Below, in pieces: positions 45,922 to 55,276 of a DNA stretch of 64,000 nt. Below the pieces are notes generated by a model that had not been told where the DNA came from, searched no databases, and saw only the letters and a program-made list of their open reading frames with translations. Source of the stretch: Haloplasma contractile SSD-17B. Lineage in GTDB: Bacteria > Bacillota_I > Bacilli_A > Haloplasmatales > Haloplasmataceae. Every line of letters starts with the position of its first letter. The stretch's first letter is position 1. The translations under genes were made by a program, and so were the position numbers. The DNA is taken from assembly GCF_000215935.2 (NCBI RefSeq), contig NZ_AFNU02000012.1, forward strand, positions 18,207 to 82,206, read 5' to 3'.

Positions 45922-46827
45922 ATGAAAAAACTATTCTTACCTCTTATTGTATTCTCATTGTTTCTTATAACTGCTTGTGGTACTCAAGATAATAACGAGA
46001 CAGCAAAAGCAGATGAATTTATTACTTACCAATCTGAAGAGGGGCAGGTCGAAGTACCAGCTAACCCAGAACGTATTGTCGTATTAAATTCATTTATATC
46101 TGGTTATCTAATGGCACTAGATATGAATATTGTTGGTGTTGATGGATGGTCAATGTCAAACCCTAATTATGCTCCATATTTAGAAAATGCAGTAGAAGTT
46201 AGCGACCAAAACCTTGAAAAAATCATAGAGTTAAATCCTGATTTAATTATTGTGGCTCCGACTAATAATAACATCGATCAATTGAAAGAGATTGCTCCTA
46301 CTGTGTCATTTACTTATGGTGCTCTTGATTATTTAACAACTCATATTGAAGTAGGAAAACTTGTAAATAAAGAAAGCGAAGCCACAACTTGGGTTAATGA
46401 CTTTAAAGACCGTGCTAAACAAGCCGGTTCAGATATAAAAGCTGAAATTGGAGAAAATGCTACAGTATCCGTTTTTGAAAACTACAATAAAGCACTTTAC
46501 GTATTTGGAAATAACTTTGCAAGAGGAACTGAAATCCTTTATGGTGAAATGGAATTGGCTATGCCTGAAAAGGTACAAGAAGTAGCTGCTAACGATGGTT
46601 TCTTTGCAATGTCTGTAGAAGTTATTCCAGAATATGCGGGTGATTATATCATCTTGACTTCAGATGGTCAAAATACATCATTCCAAGAAACTGACTTATA
46701 CAAGAACATACCTGCTGTTAAAAACAACCAAGTCTATACAGCAGAGGCTTCTAGATTCTTCTTTAATGATCCAATTACATTAGATTATCAATTAGAGTTC
46801 TTTATTGATCATTTCCTTGGTGAATAA
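45922..46827 (+). CDS. Iron-siderophore substrate-binding lipoprotein
   Basis: 301 residues. The signal peptide MKKLFLPLIVFSLFLITAC ends in a lipobox (ITAC). The mature part is a class III binding protein (PERIVVLNSFISGYLMALDM, IIELNPDLIIVAPTNNNIDQ, ALDYLTTHIEVGKLVNKESE) similar to hydroxamate or carboxylate siderophore receptors of Bacillota. Starts at ATG behind AAGGAG. A terminator between this gene and the permeases may give extra binding-protein message. Confidence 0.92.
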   Translation: MKKLFLPLIVFSLFLITACGTQDNNETAKADEFITYQSEEGQVEVPANPERIVVLNSFISGYLMALDMNIVGVDGWSMSNPNYAPYLENAVEVSDQNLEKIIELNPDLIIVAPTNNNIDQLKEIAPTVSFTYGALDYLTTHIEVGKLVNKESEATTWVNDFKDRAKQAGSDIKAEIGENATVSVFENYNKALYVFGNNFARGTEILYGEMELAMPEKVQEVAANDGFFAMSVEVIPEYAGDYIILTSDGQNTSFQETDLYKNIPAVKNNQVYTAEASRFFFNDPITLDYQLEFFIDHFLGE

Positions 46828-46838
46828 ACCTAAACTAT

Positions 46839-46880
46839 AAAGAGGAATTCTTGCTTGTAGAATTCCTCTTCTTTTATTTT
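46839..46880 (+). terminator. Intra-operon terminator after the binding-protein gene
   Basis: AAGAGGAATTC / GAATTCCTCTT stem followed by CTTTTATTTTT. Partial read-through would allow less permease than binding protein. Confidence 0.82.
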
Positions 46881-46920
46881 TATTTAATTATAATAATTAC
46901 TAAAGAGAGAAGCGATACTT

Positions 46921-47931
46921 ATGAAAGCCAAAGAATATATGACTGTGCCATTCATTTATAAGTTACTAATTGCTAGTGCTGTTTTTATTTTTATACTTGT
47001 AGTTGCAAACGTACTTGGGGCCTCTAAAACGTCTTTTAATGACGTTTGGTTAGCATTATTGACAAACGAAAGCAACAATAAATTATACATGTTACGTGAT
47101 ATTCGTTTTCCACGAACAGTAGCAGCGGTCTTTGTTGGAGCTGCGCTAGCAGTTTCTGGAGCTATTATGCAGGGGTTAACTCGTAACCCCTTAGCAGATC
47201 CAGGTTTACTAGGTTTAACAACGGGAGCAAATCTTGCATTAGCAATAACAATTGTCTTTTTTCCAAACGCCAATTATTTTAATATTATGATTGCGTGTTT
47301 TATTGGAGCAGCAATCGGTACGTTATTAGTCCTAAGTATTGGGTCAGCCAAAAAAGGTGGATTCTCGCCTCTTCGCATTGTATTAGCCGGGGCTGCTGTT
47401 ACTGCATTTTTAGGAGCATTGACAGAAGGAATTGCAATCTATTTTAAAGTCTCAAAAAACGTTTCGATGTGGACCGCTGGCGGTTTAATTGGAGCAACAT
47501 GGGAGCAAATACTGACAATTGGTCCATTTATTCTAATGGGATTTCTTATTTCGTTACTACTAGCAAAGCAATTAACAATTCTAAGTTTGAGCGAAGAAGT
47601 AGCGGTTGGACTAGGGCAGAACACGCTCACGATTAAAATTATTCTTTTTGTGGTCATCATAATTTTAGCAGGTGCAGCTGTTGCCCTTGTTGGAAACATG
47701 GCCTTTATAGGGTTAATGGTCCCTCATATTGTACGTGCTTTTGTTGGTAATGACTATCGCTTCATCTTGCCTATGTCAATCATATTCGGAGCCTCATTTA
47801 TGTTGCTTGCAGACTTAGCTGGAAGAACAATCAGTGCTCCTTATGAAATACCTGTCGCTGCTATTATTTCTATTATAGGACTACCGTTCTTCCTCTTTAT
47901 TGTTAGGAAAGGAGGAAAAGCATTCTTATGA
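46921..47931 (+). CDS. FecCD-family iron-siderophore permease, first subunit
   Basis: 336 residues with about ten helices. Family marks are RFPRTVAAVFVGAALAVSGA, IMQGLTRNPLADPGLLGLTT, and the coupling-helix region NMAFIGLMVPHIVRAFVGND. It pairs with the next gene product. Its stop overlaps the next start (ATGA), so translation is coupled. Confidence 0.93.
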   Translation: MKAKEYMTVPFIYKLLIASAVFIFILVVANVLGASKTSFNDVWLALLTNESNNKLYMLRDIRFPRTVAAVFVGAALAVSGAIMQGLTRNPLADPGLLGLTTGANLALAITIVFFPNANYFNIMIACFIGAAIGTLLVLSIGSAKKGGFSPLRIVLAGAAVTAFLGALTEGIAIYFKVSKNVSMWTAGGLIGATWEQILTIGPFILMGFLISLLLAKQLTILSLSEEVAVGLGQNTLTIKIILFVVIIILAGAAVALVGNMAFIGLMVPHIVRAFVGNDYRFILPMSIIFGASFMLLADLAGRTISAPYEIPVAAIISIIGLPFFLFIVRKGGKAFL

Positions 47932-48938
47932 TTCATCCTACGATTATTAAAAAACAACGTCTTATACTTTTAATACTTCTCACCTTAACATTAATAACAG
48001 CTATAATTAGTTTAAGAGTCGGTTATTCTAAAATACCGTATAATCGAGTCCTGTCTACTCTCTTTTTAGGACAAGGAAACTTTAAAGAGAACTTTATTCT
48101 ATTTAATATACGATTACCTCGTATAGCAATCACACTACTTGCTGGAATGGCACTTGCATTATCAGGCTCACTCCTTCAAGGTATAACGCGAAATGACTTA
48201 GCAGACCCCGGTATAATTGGGATTAATTCTGGTGCAGGTGTTGGTGTAGCCATTTTCTATTTATTCTTCCCTGTAGAAAATGGAAGCTTTGTTTATTTAC
48301 TTCCTATTGTCGCCTTTATTTCTGCACTCATTACAGCAATCTGCATTTACTTATTTTCATACAGTAAGACAAGTGGCCTTCAGCCAACGCGTTTAGTATT
48401 AACAGGTGTTGGGTTTTCAATGGCGTTGTCTGGTGTAATGGTACTTCTCTTTTCAGCGATAGAACCATTCAAGGTCGACTTCATTGCCAAATGGTTAGCA
48501 GGCAATATATGGGGATCGGATTGGCCATTTATCCTAGCTTTACTCCCTTGGTTGGTGATTCTTATTCCATTTACCTTGTATAAAGCAAATCGGTTAAATA
48601 TTTTAGGTCTTAGTGAACCAGTTGCTATTGGCGTTGGGATCCGTCTCGAGCGTGAACGGCTGATCCTTCTTTTAGCAGCTGTTGCACTTGCAGCTTCTGC
48701 TGTATCTGTTACAGGAGGGATTGCCTTTATCGGATTAATGGCACCACATATAGCAAAGGCTTTAGTTGGTCCAAGAACCCAGTTATATATCCCCATTGCT
48801 ATTCTACTAGGCGGCCTTTTATTACTACTTGCAGATACAATTGGCCGAAACCTTATTGAACCAAATGGGATTCCAACTGGTATTATGGTCTCATTAATAG
48901 GTGCACCGTATTTTATTTATTTACTATTAAAAAAATAA
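47928..48938 (+). CDS. FecCD-family iron-siderophore permease, second subunit
   Basis: 336 residues. Paralogous to the preceding gene: IRLPRIAITLLAGMALALSG, LLQGITRNDLADPGIIGINS, and GIAFIGLMAPHIAKALVGPR. It is the last gene of the operon, followed by a strong terminator. Confidence 0.93.
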   Translation: MIHPTIIKKQRLILLILLTLTLITAIISLRVGYSKIPYNRVLSTLFLGQGNFKENFILFNIRLPRIAITLLAGMALALSGSLLQGITRNDLADPGIIGINSGAGVGVAIFYLFFPVENGSFVYLLPIVAFISALITAICIYLFSYSKTSGLQPTRLVLTGVGFSMALSGVMVLLFSAIEPFKVDFIAKWLAGNIWGSDWPFILALLPWLVILIPFTLYKANRLNILGLSEPVAIGVGIRLERERLILLLAAVALAASAVSVTGGIAFIGLMAPHIAKALVGPRTQLYIPIAILLGGLLLLLADTIGRNLIEPNGIPTGIMVSLIGAPYFIYLLLKK

Positions 48939-48944
48939 ACTGAC

Positions 48945-48977
48945 AAAAAAGCTCTTGAAATGACTCAAGAGCTTTTT
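48945..48977. terminator. Bidirectional terminator between convergent genes
   Basis: AAAAAAGCTCTTGA / TCAAGAGCTTTTTT stem with a short loop, between the iron operon and the minus-strand gene. Confidence 0.9.
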
Positions 48978-48992
48978 TGTTGAAAATTTAAC

Positions 48993-50450
48993 CTATTTTT
49001 TAAAATCATACTCTATTACTGGAGAATAACGTTCAGCATCCTCTATACTGCTTTCCTCTTTTTCAACATTTAATACATTAATTTCTTTCTTATAATTTAA
49101 TAAATCGATTAAAGATAATACGCCTTTGTATGGATCGTCTTTATACTTACAGTTTGATAAGAAAAAAGCATTATTATTAAATAAGCCAACACTATACAGT
49201 TTATTATCTTCTATGACTCCATTTTCAAGGCCAATTCCATCTCCTATATTATGATAACTACTTTTCCTTCTCTTCAAATCATAGTCCATTACATATCCCG
49301 AAAAATCATTGGTAAATCCTACTTCTGTTGCATTCACATATTCATGACCCAATACATATAACGTATCATCTTCTATTAATAGTTGATTTACTGTAATATG
49401 TGGCGTTTTTCCTTTTATTTGTTCTTCCCATAACTTGTTCATATCATTGTCATACAGTCCAAAGTAAGCCTTTTTCTCTTTATAGGGTTTCCAAGTGATC
49501 AAATAATTAAAATCGATCGTTTTTACATCTGTAATGATCTTCTTATCATTATACTTATATTCGTTTATTAAGGTTAAATTATGATCGAATTCAAGTAGAC
49601 GAAACTGTAAAAAGTTCTTTCGTGCAGCTGTATTAAGAACTCCTATAAAAATACGGTCATTAGTTTCACTTATTAACCATGCATCCATCATCTGTATGTA
49701 AGCCGAATCAAAATCATGTTTAAATGTGTATTCATATTGATTTGATAATTCGTTATGATGATTTGATTGCTTAATTGTTATATAACTGGTTTCATCATCT
49801 CCATCGTTCTCATCATCACTATAGCGCATAAACTCTAATCTATAGATTGACTGATTTGTCAATGACTCGTTTAGTGTAACCACTGTATCAGATGAATTTT
49901 TAATAGGTTGTGGCTTTTGAATCATATCACGATTTATTATTTCACCATTTTTATTATACGTTATAAAATGTGTAAAGCGTTTATCATAAATGTAATACCC
50001 CTCATTTGCTAGCACTAAATAGTTCTCATCCCGTGTCATCACAATTTGATCAAATCTTGTTTTATTATGTTTTCCCTTATAAAGTTTTTCCCATACTAAC
50101 TCTCCATCAAACGAGTATTTTCGAATGGTACCTACTGAGATATGGGATTCACCAATATCTTGCTTCCCAACAACAATTACACCATCATCTACCTTAAGTA
50201 TGTCATTATATGAAGAACCATTAAAATTCAGAATGATCGGTTCTTGTTTTGATAAATAATAGTATTGAAATGGAAACGATAGCATATAGGTTAATATTAT
50301 GACTATTACTAACTTACTCATTATACTCGTCTTTCGCAAGAAAACCATTAATGAAGTGTTAGACTCTTGTATATATTTTATTACTAATACTAAACCGATC
50401 AAAACAGTATAAATGACTAGACCAATTATTAAACCTAATGTACTAAACAT
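48993..50450 (-). CDS. Membrane protein with a large beta-propeller-like domain, unknown function
   Basis: 485 residues from the ATG at 50450; this fits GGGGGG at 8 bases, whereas the GTG three codons earlier is too close. Two N-terminal helices (about residues 3-25 and 46-66) precede about 400 residues of repeated beta-strand units with Trp/Tyr and Asp (GELVWEKLYKGKHNKTR, NYLVLANEGYYIYDKR, DDTLYVLGHEYVNATEVGF), reminiscent of a propeller. Its start overlaps the stop of the HTH gene by eight bases, so it is coupled to the regulator. Confidence 0.7.
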   Translation of the reverse strand: MFSTLGLIIGLVIYTVLIGLVLVIKYIQESNTSLMVFLRKTSIMSKLVIVIILTYMLSFPFQYYYLSKQEPIILNFNGSSYNDILKVDDGVIVVGKQDIGESHISVGTIRKYSFDGELVWEKLYKGKHNKTRFDQIVMTRDENYLVLANEGYYIYDKRFTHFITYNKNGEIINRDMIQKPQPIKNSSDTVVTLNESLTNQSIYRLEFMRYSDDENDGDDETSYITIKQSNHHNELSNQYEYTFKHDFDSAYIQMMDAWLISETNDRIFIGVLNTAARKNFLQFRLLEFDHNLTLINEYKYNDKKIITDVKTIDFNYLITWKPYKEKKAYFGLYDNDMNKLWEEQIKGKTPHITVNQLLIEDDTLYVLGHEYVNATEVGFTNDFSGYVMDYDLKRRKSSYHNIGDGIGLENGVIEDNKLYSVGLFNNNAFFLSNCKYKDDPYKGVLSLIDLLNYKKEINVLNVEKEESSIEDAERYSPVIEYDFKK

Positions 50451-50661
50451 CCATTTCACCCCCCTCGTGTTCTAAGATATCTCCAGGTTGACAGTTAAGT
50501 ACTTTACATATTGCATCTAATGTCGTAAAACGAATTGCACGCGCCTTTCCTGTCTTTAATATTGATAAATTTGCATTAGTAATTCCTACTCTTTTAGCAA
50601 GTTCGGTTGAGGTCATGCCTCTTTCCTTTAATACATGATCCAGATTCACTATAATAGCCAT
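50443..50661 (-). CDS. Small XRE/Cro-type HTH regulator (YozG-like)
   Basis: 72 residues, almost entirely one helix-turn-helix domain (MTSTELAKRVGITNANLSIL, FTTLDAICKVLNCQPGDILE). This HTH_26 type is usually found next to DUF2975 membrane proteins, as here (two bases apart). Probably an autoregulator acting on the palindrome upstream of the operon (inference). Confidence 0.9.
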   Translation of the reverse strand: MAIIVNLDHVLKERGMTSTELAKRVGITNANLSILKTGKARAIRFTTLDAICKVLNCQPGDILEHEGGEMDV

Positions 50662-50663
50662 AG

Positions 50664-51239
50664 TTATATGGAGAGGTCTGAATCCTCTTGAATTTTTTTT
50701 CCATGAAGAAAGTACTTAATTAGGACAATCATTAAACCATATACTAATAGGTGTTCATAATTAAAGGAAAGAGTACCTGTAACACTATAGGTTAGAATGA
50801 TAGAAATAAATATCTTTACAATAAATAAATTTGCAATCATTATGAATCTTTTTACGACCTCTTCAGTAAATGACACCTCTTGTAAAAAATCTTTTAAAAT
50901 CTGTATTGTAAATTCTAATATTCCAAATATGACTATGTTGTTAATTATTCTAAATAGAATAACAATTGGAACACCCCAGTCAAATACTGACTGAACATCG
51001 TTATTTATTTTCATAATATTCAGGATTGGAAGAGTAGCCCGATTAAATATAAAATATGTAATTTGATACATTGAAACTGAAACATAAATAAGAATTAATA
51101 CCTGTGTAAAACGAGATAGTACAATTAGTAGTCTTGTAGTCATTACATTTTGTTTTTTTGCTCCATACTTTTTCAAATCAATCCTAGTTATAAACAATAA
51201 AACAATTGACATTATAAAAAAAATAAGAAATTCGACCAT
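50664..51239 (-). CDS. DUF2975 membrane protein
   Basis: 191 residues with four or five helices (MVEFLIFFIMSIVLLFI near the start) and the central WGVPIVILFRIINNIVIF region that fits DUF2975. It is the first gene of the operon DUF2975 - HTH - propeller-like membrane protein. AAGGAGTGTG precedes the ATG. Confidence 0.82.
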   Translation of the reverse strand: MVEFLIFFIMSIVLLFITRIDLKKYGAKKQNVMTTRLLIVLSRFTQVLILIYVSVSMYQITYFIFNRATLPILNIMKINNDVQSVFDWGVPIVILFRIINNIVIFGILEFTIQILKDFLQEVSFTEEVVKRFIMIANLFIVKIFISIILTYSVTGTLSFNYEHLLVYGLMIVLIKYFLHGKKIQEDSDLSI

Positions 51240-51266
51240 ATTGAACTCACACTCCTTATATTCTAT

Positions 51267-51295
51267 ATTTTATTGAAAAACGATAAAAAAGTCAA
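51267..51295 (-). promoter_or_regulatory. Promoter of the DUF2975-HTH operon
   Basis: TTGACT, 17-base spacer, TAAAAT on the minus strand; its -35 touches the palindrome described next. Confidence 0.8.
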
Positions 51296-51324
51296 GTATT
51301 TTTATTGATAATCAATAAATACTT
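51294..51324. promoter_or_regulatory. Long palindrome, probable operator for the small HTH protein
   Basis: The core TTATTGAT-A-ATCAATAA is a perfect 8-1-8 repeat, extended by AAGTAT / ATACTT arms to an imperfect 31-base palindrome immediately upstream of and overlapping the -35 box. The rest of the 369-base gap up to the helicase gene holds only its promoters. Confidence 0.65.
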
Positions 51325-51507
51325 AAGATTAGCTACTATATTGAATAATTATTTATTTTTTAAGGCTGAATCTCTATAAATTTATTAATCTGAGTAGTCA
51401 GGTAACATTCAATTAATTAAAAATCAATTAATACCAAACAATTATGAATGTATATGACTGTCGTGTGAAGACTAAAGATTAATAAAGATGGTTTACACAT
51501 AAATATA

Positions 51508-51549
51508 TGTTATAATAAATTGGCAAAATTTATTTAATTATGATATAAT
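51508..51549 (+). promoter_or_regulatory. Two extended -10 elements upstream of the DEAD-box gene
   Basis: TGTTATAAT at 51508-51516 and TGATATAAT at 51541-51549. Either could start a 50-90-base leader for the helicase gene; no good -35 is seen for either. Confidence 0.5.
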
Positions 51550-51608
51550 CAATCGTTGTATAAAACAAATAAAAATTCTACATTGTTTTACAAAGGAGAT
51601 CATTATAT

Positions 51609-52760
51609 ATGGAAAATACATTTAACAATCTAAAAATAAACCCTGCACTAGTTAAAGGATTAGAAAAGCAAAACATACAGATTCCTACAGAGATTCAAGA
51701 TAAAGTAATTCCTGTTGCACTAGAGAATAAAGATCTTATCGGGAGATCTCAAACAGGGAGTGGAAAAACGCTCGCTTACCTTCTACCGATTTATGAAAAA
51801 GTTGATGCCGGAAAACGAGAGAATCAAGCTATAATCTTAACACCAACTGCTGAACTTGCCGTTCAAGTTGAGAATCAAATTAAGTTATTATCCAAAAATT
51901 CAGAGATACCTGTTTCTTCCTCTACTATAATTGGAAAAGTAAAAATCAAGAGACAAATTGAAACGCTCAAGAAAGAAAAACCTAATATAATTGTAGGTAC
52001 GACCGGAAGAATCTTCGAGCTGATTAAAGCTAAAAAGATCAAGGCGCATACCGTTAAGACAATCGTCATTGATGAAGCCGACAGAATGGTAGATAAGAAC
52101 AATCTAAATGACGTTAAAAACATTATCAAAACAACGCAAAAAGATCGTCAGTTAATGATGTTCTCTGCTTCAATTACTGAACGAACGAAAGAAATTGGTA
52201 ACGATTTAATGAAAGAACCTGTAATTATAGAGGCGAAACAACAGCGTGTAAGTTCAACAATCAATCATTTATATATTACTTGTCCACAGCAACGTGATAA
52301 AAACGAAACACTTCGAAAATTAATTACAGCACTTCAACCTGAACGCGCAATTGTGTTCTTAAATAAAAGTGAATTAATTGAAGCAACCACTAATAAACTT
52401 CAACACCATGATATTGAAGCATTTAATATATCAGGTAGTGCTACAAAAGAAGAACGCCAATTAGCTTTACAGCATTTCAGAAATGGAAAGATTAATATTC
52501 TAGTTTCTTCTGATTTATCTGCTCGAGGTTTAGATATCGAAGGTCTTACCCACATTATCAATTTAGATTTACCTCAAGACCCTAACGTATACTTACATCG
52601 AGTTGGGCGAACAGGAAGAAAAGGACAAGAGGGAACTGCTATTTCTATAATCGCAGAACATGAACGAAATTGGTTGCAGAACTATGAACAGAAATTAAAA
52701 ATCGATATTAATGAAAAAGTGCTATATAGAGCAGAATTACAGGATCCTGAAACTAAATAG
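51609..52760 (+). CDS. DEAD-box ATP-dependent RNA helicase
   Basis: 383 residues, two RecA-like domains. Q motif around IQIPTEIQDKVIPVAL; motif I SQTGSGKT; Ia PTAELAVQ; Ib TTGRIFEL; motif II is VIDEADRM (DEAD); motif III SAS; IV/V VSSDLSARGLDIEGL; VI YLHRVGRTGRKG. It unwinds or remodels RNA, as CshA-type helicases do in ribosome assembly and cold adaptation. It lacks a C-terminal extension, so it is a minimal helicase. AAAGGAG precedes the ATG. Confidence 0.95.
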   Translation: MENTFNNLKINPALVKGLEKQNIQIPTEIQDKVIPVALENKDLIGRSQTGSGKTLAYLLPIYEKVDAGKRENQAIILTPTAELAVQVENQIKLLSKNSEIPVSSSTIIGKVKIKRQIETLKKEKPNIIVGTTGRIFELIKAKKIKAHTVKTIVIDEADRMVDKNNLNDVKNIIKTTQKDRQLMMFSASITERTKEIGNDLMKEPVIIEAKQQRVSSTINHLYITCPQQRDKNETLRKLITALQPERAIVFLNKSELIEATTNKLQHHDIEAFNISGSATKEERQLALQHFRNGKINILVSSDLSARGLDIEGLTHIINLDLPQDPNVYLHRVGRTGRKGQEGTAISIIAEHERNWLQNYEQKLKIDINEKVLYRAELQDPETK

Positions 52761-52773
52761 TTAGCTACATATA

Positions 52774-52811
52774 GAAAGAGCCTTTAGATACAATTATCTA
52801 GAGGCTCTTTT
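52774..52811 (+). terminator. Terminator of the helicase gene
   Basis: AAAGAGCCTTTAGATA / TATCTAGAGGCTCTTT stem (one mismatch) followed by T on the plus strand. Confidence 0.88.
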
Positions 52812-52836
52812 GTATTTTTATAGTAAATAACTTAGT

Positions 52837-54438
52837 TTACACGTACGGATACGGTGAGTCATTCATAAAACTCTCATCTATATTGACACTCGTTATAGTT
52901 TCAGCCTTTTTAAATAGTGCTCTACAATCTCGGCTTAGACGAATTAAGGCTACTTCTTTACCTAAACTTTGATACTTTTCTGTTACAGAGTTAATGGCTT
53001 CAATTGCAGAGTGATCCACTACTTTTGCATATTTAAAATCAATAATAATAGTCTTAGGGTCTTTATTATATTCAAATAAGTCTTTGAAATTTAAAACAGA
53101 TCCAAAGAATAACGAACCATTAATTTTATATATTTTTGTTTCGATACTTTCTTCATACTCGATATTTGCATAAATTGCTTTACCCTTTTCCCAGGCAAAG
53201 ATTAGAGTTGATATAACAATCCCTAGTATTACTGCAGTTGCTAAATCTGTTAAAACAGTTGCCAATGATACTACAATTATTACTACGATATCTTTTAATG
53301 GTACTTTTCCACCATATTTTAAACTTTCCCATTTAAACGTACCGACTACAACCATGAACATTACACCAATTAAACCTGCAAGTGGAATGACATTAATTAA
53401 AGAGGAACCAAACATAATAAAAATTAATAAAGCAAGCGCAGCTACTATACCTGAGATTCGTGTACGACCACCAGACTTTATATTAATAATTGATTGCCCA
53501 ATCATAGCATCTCCACCCATTCCACCAAAGAATCCATTTATAAAGTTGGCAACACCCTGTGCAACACATTCTTTATTTGTATTTCCTCTTGTATCCGTCA
53601 TTTCATCAATTACTCGAAGCGTAAGAACAGCTTCAGTTAAACCAACTAGAGCACCTGTTACCGCAAATGGAGTAATTATTTTTAACGTATCTAAATTAAT
53701 ACTCACTTGCGGAATGTGAAATTTAGGAAGCCCAGCTTTTAATTCCATTCCGGCAAAATCCTGCACATTCCGTAAATGATACCCAGATCGATCTAAGATA
53801 ACAGCTATAATGGTCATTATTATAATCGCAACTAAGCTTGCAGGTACTGCTTTCGTCACCTTTGGCACAAAATAGATAATTGCCATTGTAAGTAATACTA
53901 CCAATAACATAATTGTAAAATCAAAAGGTGGTAACCATACTTTTTGTACCGTCTCTACACCATTTACAACACTAACCTTGTCTACCTTAAACTGTGGCCA
54001 CTGTGCTAAAAAGATGACGATTGATAGTCCATTAAGAAATCCAAGCATTACGGAATATGGAATAATCCTTGCGAACCTACCCAGTTTCAAAACACCAATA
54101 CCGATCTGAATAATACCCATTAACACAACTGTAGCAAACAGATATTCAAGTCCATGAACCGCTATCAGCGCTGCAAACACAACCGCTATCGCCGCAGTCG
54201 ACGAACTGATCATCCCAGGTCTACCTGTTAATATTGCAGCAACCAGACCAATCATTACTGCCGTTTGTAAACTTAGTATGGGACTTACCCCCGCAACAAA
54301 GGCAAATGCTACTGACTCTGGTATTAAAGCAAGTGCAACGGTTATCCCTGCTAACAGTTCATTTCTTAAACTTGTATTCCTACTTGTCATTTGCTCTAAT
54401 ACTAAACTCTTTAGTTTTTCTCTACTTTTTCTCACCAT
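52837..54438 (-). CDS. SulP (SLC26) family anion transporter with STAS domain
   Basis: 533 residues. The N-terminal membrane part (about residues 20-415) shows AGITVALALIPESVAFAFVA, the SulP signature region, and the IMTIIAVILD and GGDAMIGQSIINIKSGGRTR segments. A C-terminal STAS domain (about 425-525) contains DFKYAKVVDHSAIEAINSVT. The family moves sulfate, bicarbonate or other anions with Na+ or H+; the exact anion cannot be read. Monocistronic. Confidence 0.92.
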   Translation of the reverse strand: MVRKSREKLKSLVLEQMTSRNTSLRNELLAGITVALALIPESVAFAFVAGVSPILSLQTAVMIGLVAAILTGRPGMISSSTAAIAVVFAALIAVHGLEYLFATVVLMGIIQIGIGVLKLGRFARIIPYSVMLGFLNGLSIVIFLAQWPQFKVDKVSVVNGVETVQKVWLPPFDFTIMLLVVLLTMAIIYFVPKVTKAVPASLVAIIIMTIIAVILDRSGYHLRNVQDFAGMELKAGLPKFHIPQVSINLDTLKIITPFAVTGALVGLTEAVLTLRVIDEMTDTRGNTNKECVAQGVANFINGFFGGMGGDAMIGQSIINIKSGGRTRISGIVAALALLIFIMFGSSLINVIPLAGLIGVMFMVVVGTFKWESLKYGGKVPLKDIVVIIVVSLATVLTDLATAVILGIVISTLIFAWEKGKAIYANIEYEESIETKIYKINGSLFFGSVLNFKDLFEYNKDPKTIIIDFKYAKVVDHSAIEAINSVTEKYQSLGKEVALIRLSRDCRALFKKAETITSVNIDESFMNDSPYPYV

Positions 54439-54682
54439 AATTATTTGTTCCCTTCCTCTACTAATCTATAAAAAACCCTTAATTTAAGGATTTTATATAC
54501 CATTTAATTACTTCAATGCTAAATTATATTTTTATCCTTTTTTTAAAGACACAAGATTAAATTATACGCTATAGGGCAATAATTTACAATTTATATTTTG
54601 ATGTATACGTTTTAAGTAGACTTTATTATTTTATGCACAAAGTAATGCTTAACACTTAATATATGAAGGTACTTTATGGTAT

Positions 54683-54718
54683 AAAAAAAATGAATCTGTG
54701 ACAACACACAGATCCATC
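54683..54718 (-). terminator. Terminator of the DUF1456 gene
   Basis: GGATCTGTG / CACAGATTC stem followed by eight T on the minus strand. The stretch 54439-54682 shows no gene. Confidence 0.85.
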
Positions 54719-54737
54719 TAATTATCTATTTAGAATT

Positions 54738-55247
54738 TTATTTTCTATACTTTATTGTTAATCCCTTAAGAAAATTTCTTGCGTAGCGATCACCACATGC
54801 TTTGTAGTTTCTTTGTCCTTCTCTTCTAAGAACAGCTGTTAATTCAGAATTCGTTATTTCAATTCCTGCTTTTTTGAAGAGTTCATGCATGTCGTCGCTT
54901 GTTAATTTTAAGGCAATCTTTAATTTCTTTAGTAGAACATTATTCACATGGCGATCATCAGTTATAGTAAGTGGAGCAGGTTTTGGTTTCCCTGGTTTAT
55001 CTTCTTGCTTTCCACGCTTATATGTAATGAATCCGTTTAAAAACGAATCTAGCATTTCATTTGTACATCTTATAAAATCCGTATTCTCTCGAATGTAATC
55101 TTCATCTTCATAACTTTCTTTTGATAGAATTTTTTTGACATCTGCTTCTGTCACATTTGTACCACCAAGTTTAAAAATGTTAGTCATTTCGTCATCTTTA
55201 ATATCAAGTGCGTATCTTAATCGGATTAGTCGATCATTATTGTCCAT
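54738..55247 (-). CDS. DUF1456 (YehS) family protein
   Basis: 169 residues with two copies of a helical unit: LIRLRYALDIKDDEMTNIFK with NVTEADVKKILSKE, and LLKKLKIALKLTSDDMHELF with EITNSELTAVLRREG. Each ends in a CxxxxLxxFLxG-type segment (RCTNEMLDSFLNGFI). This is the DUF1456 pattern. Function unknown; cytoplasmic. Confidence 0.9.
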   Translation of the reverse strand: MDNNDRLIRLRYALDIKDDEMTNIFKLGGTNVTEADVKKILSKESYEDEDYIRENTDFIRCTNEMLDSFLNGFITYKRGKQEDKPGKPKPAPLTITDDRHVNNVLLKKLKIALKLTSDDMHELFKKAGIEITNSELTAVLRREGQRNYKACGDRYARNFLKGLTIKYRK

Positions 55248-55276
55248 TTATAGTCCTCCTAATATTGATTCTACTT

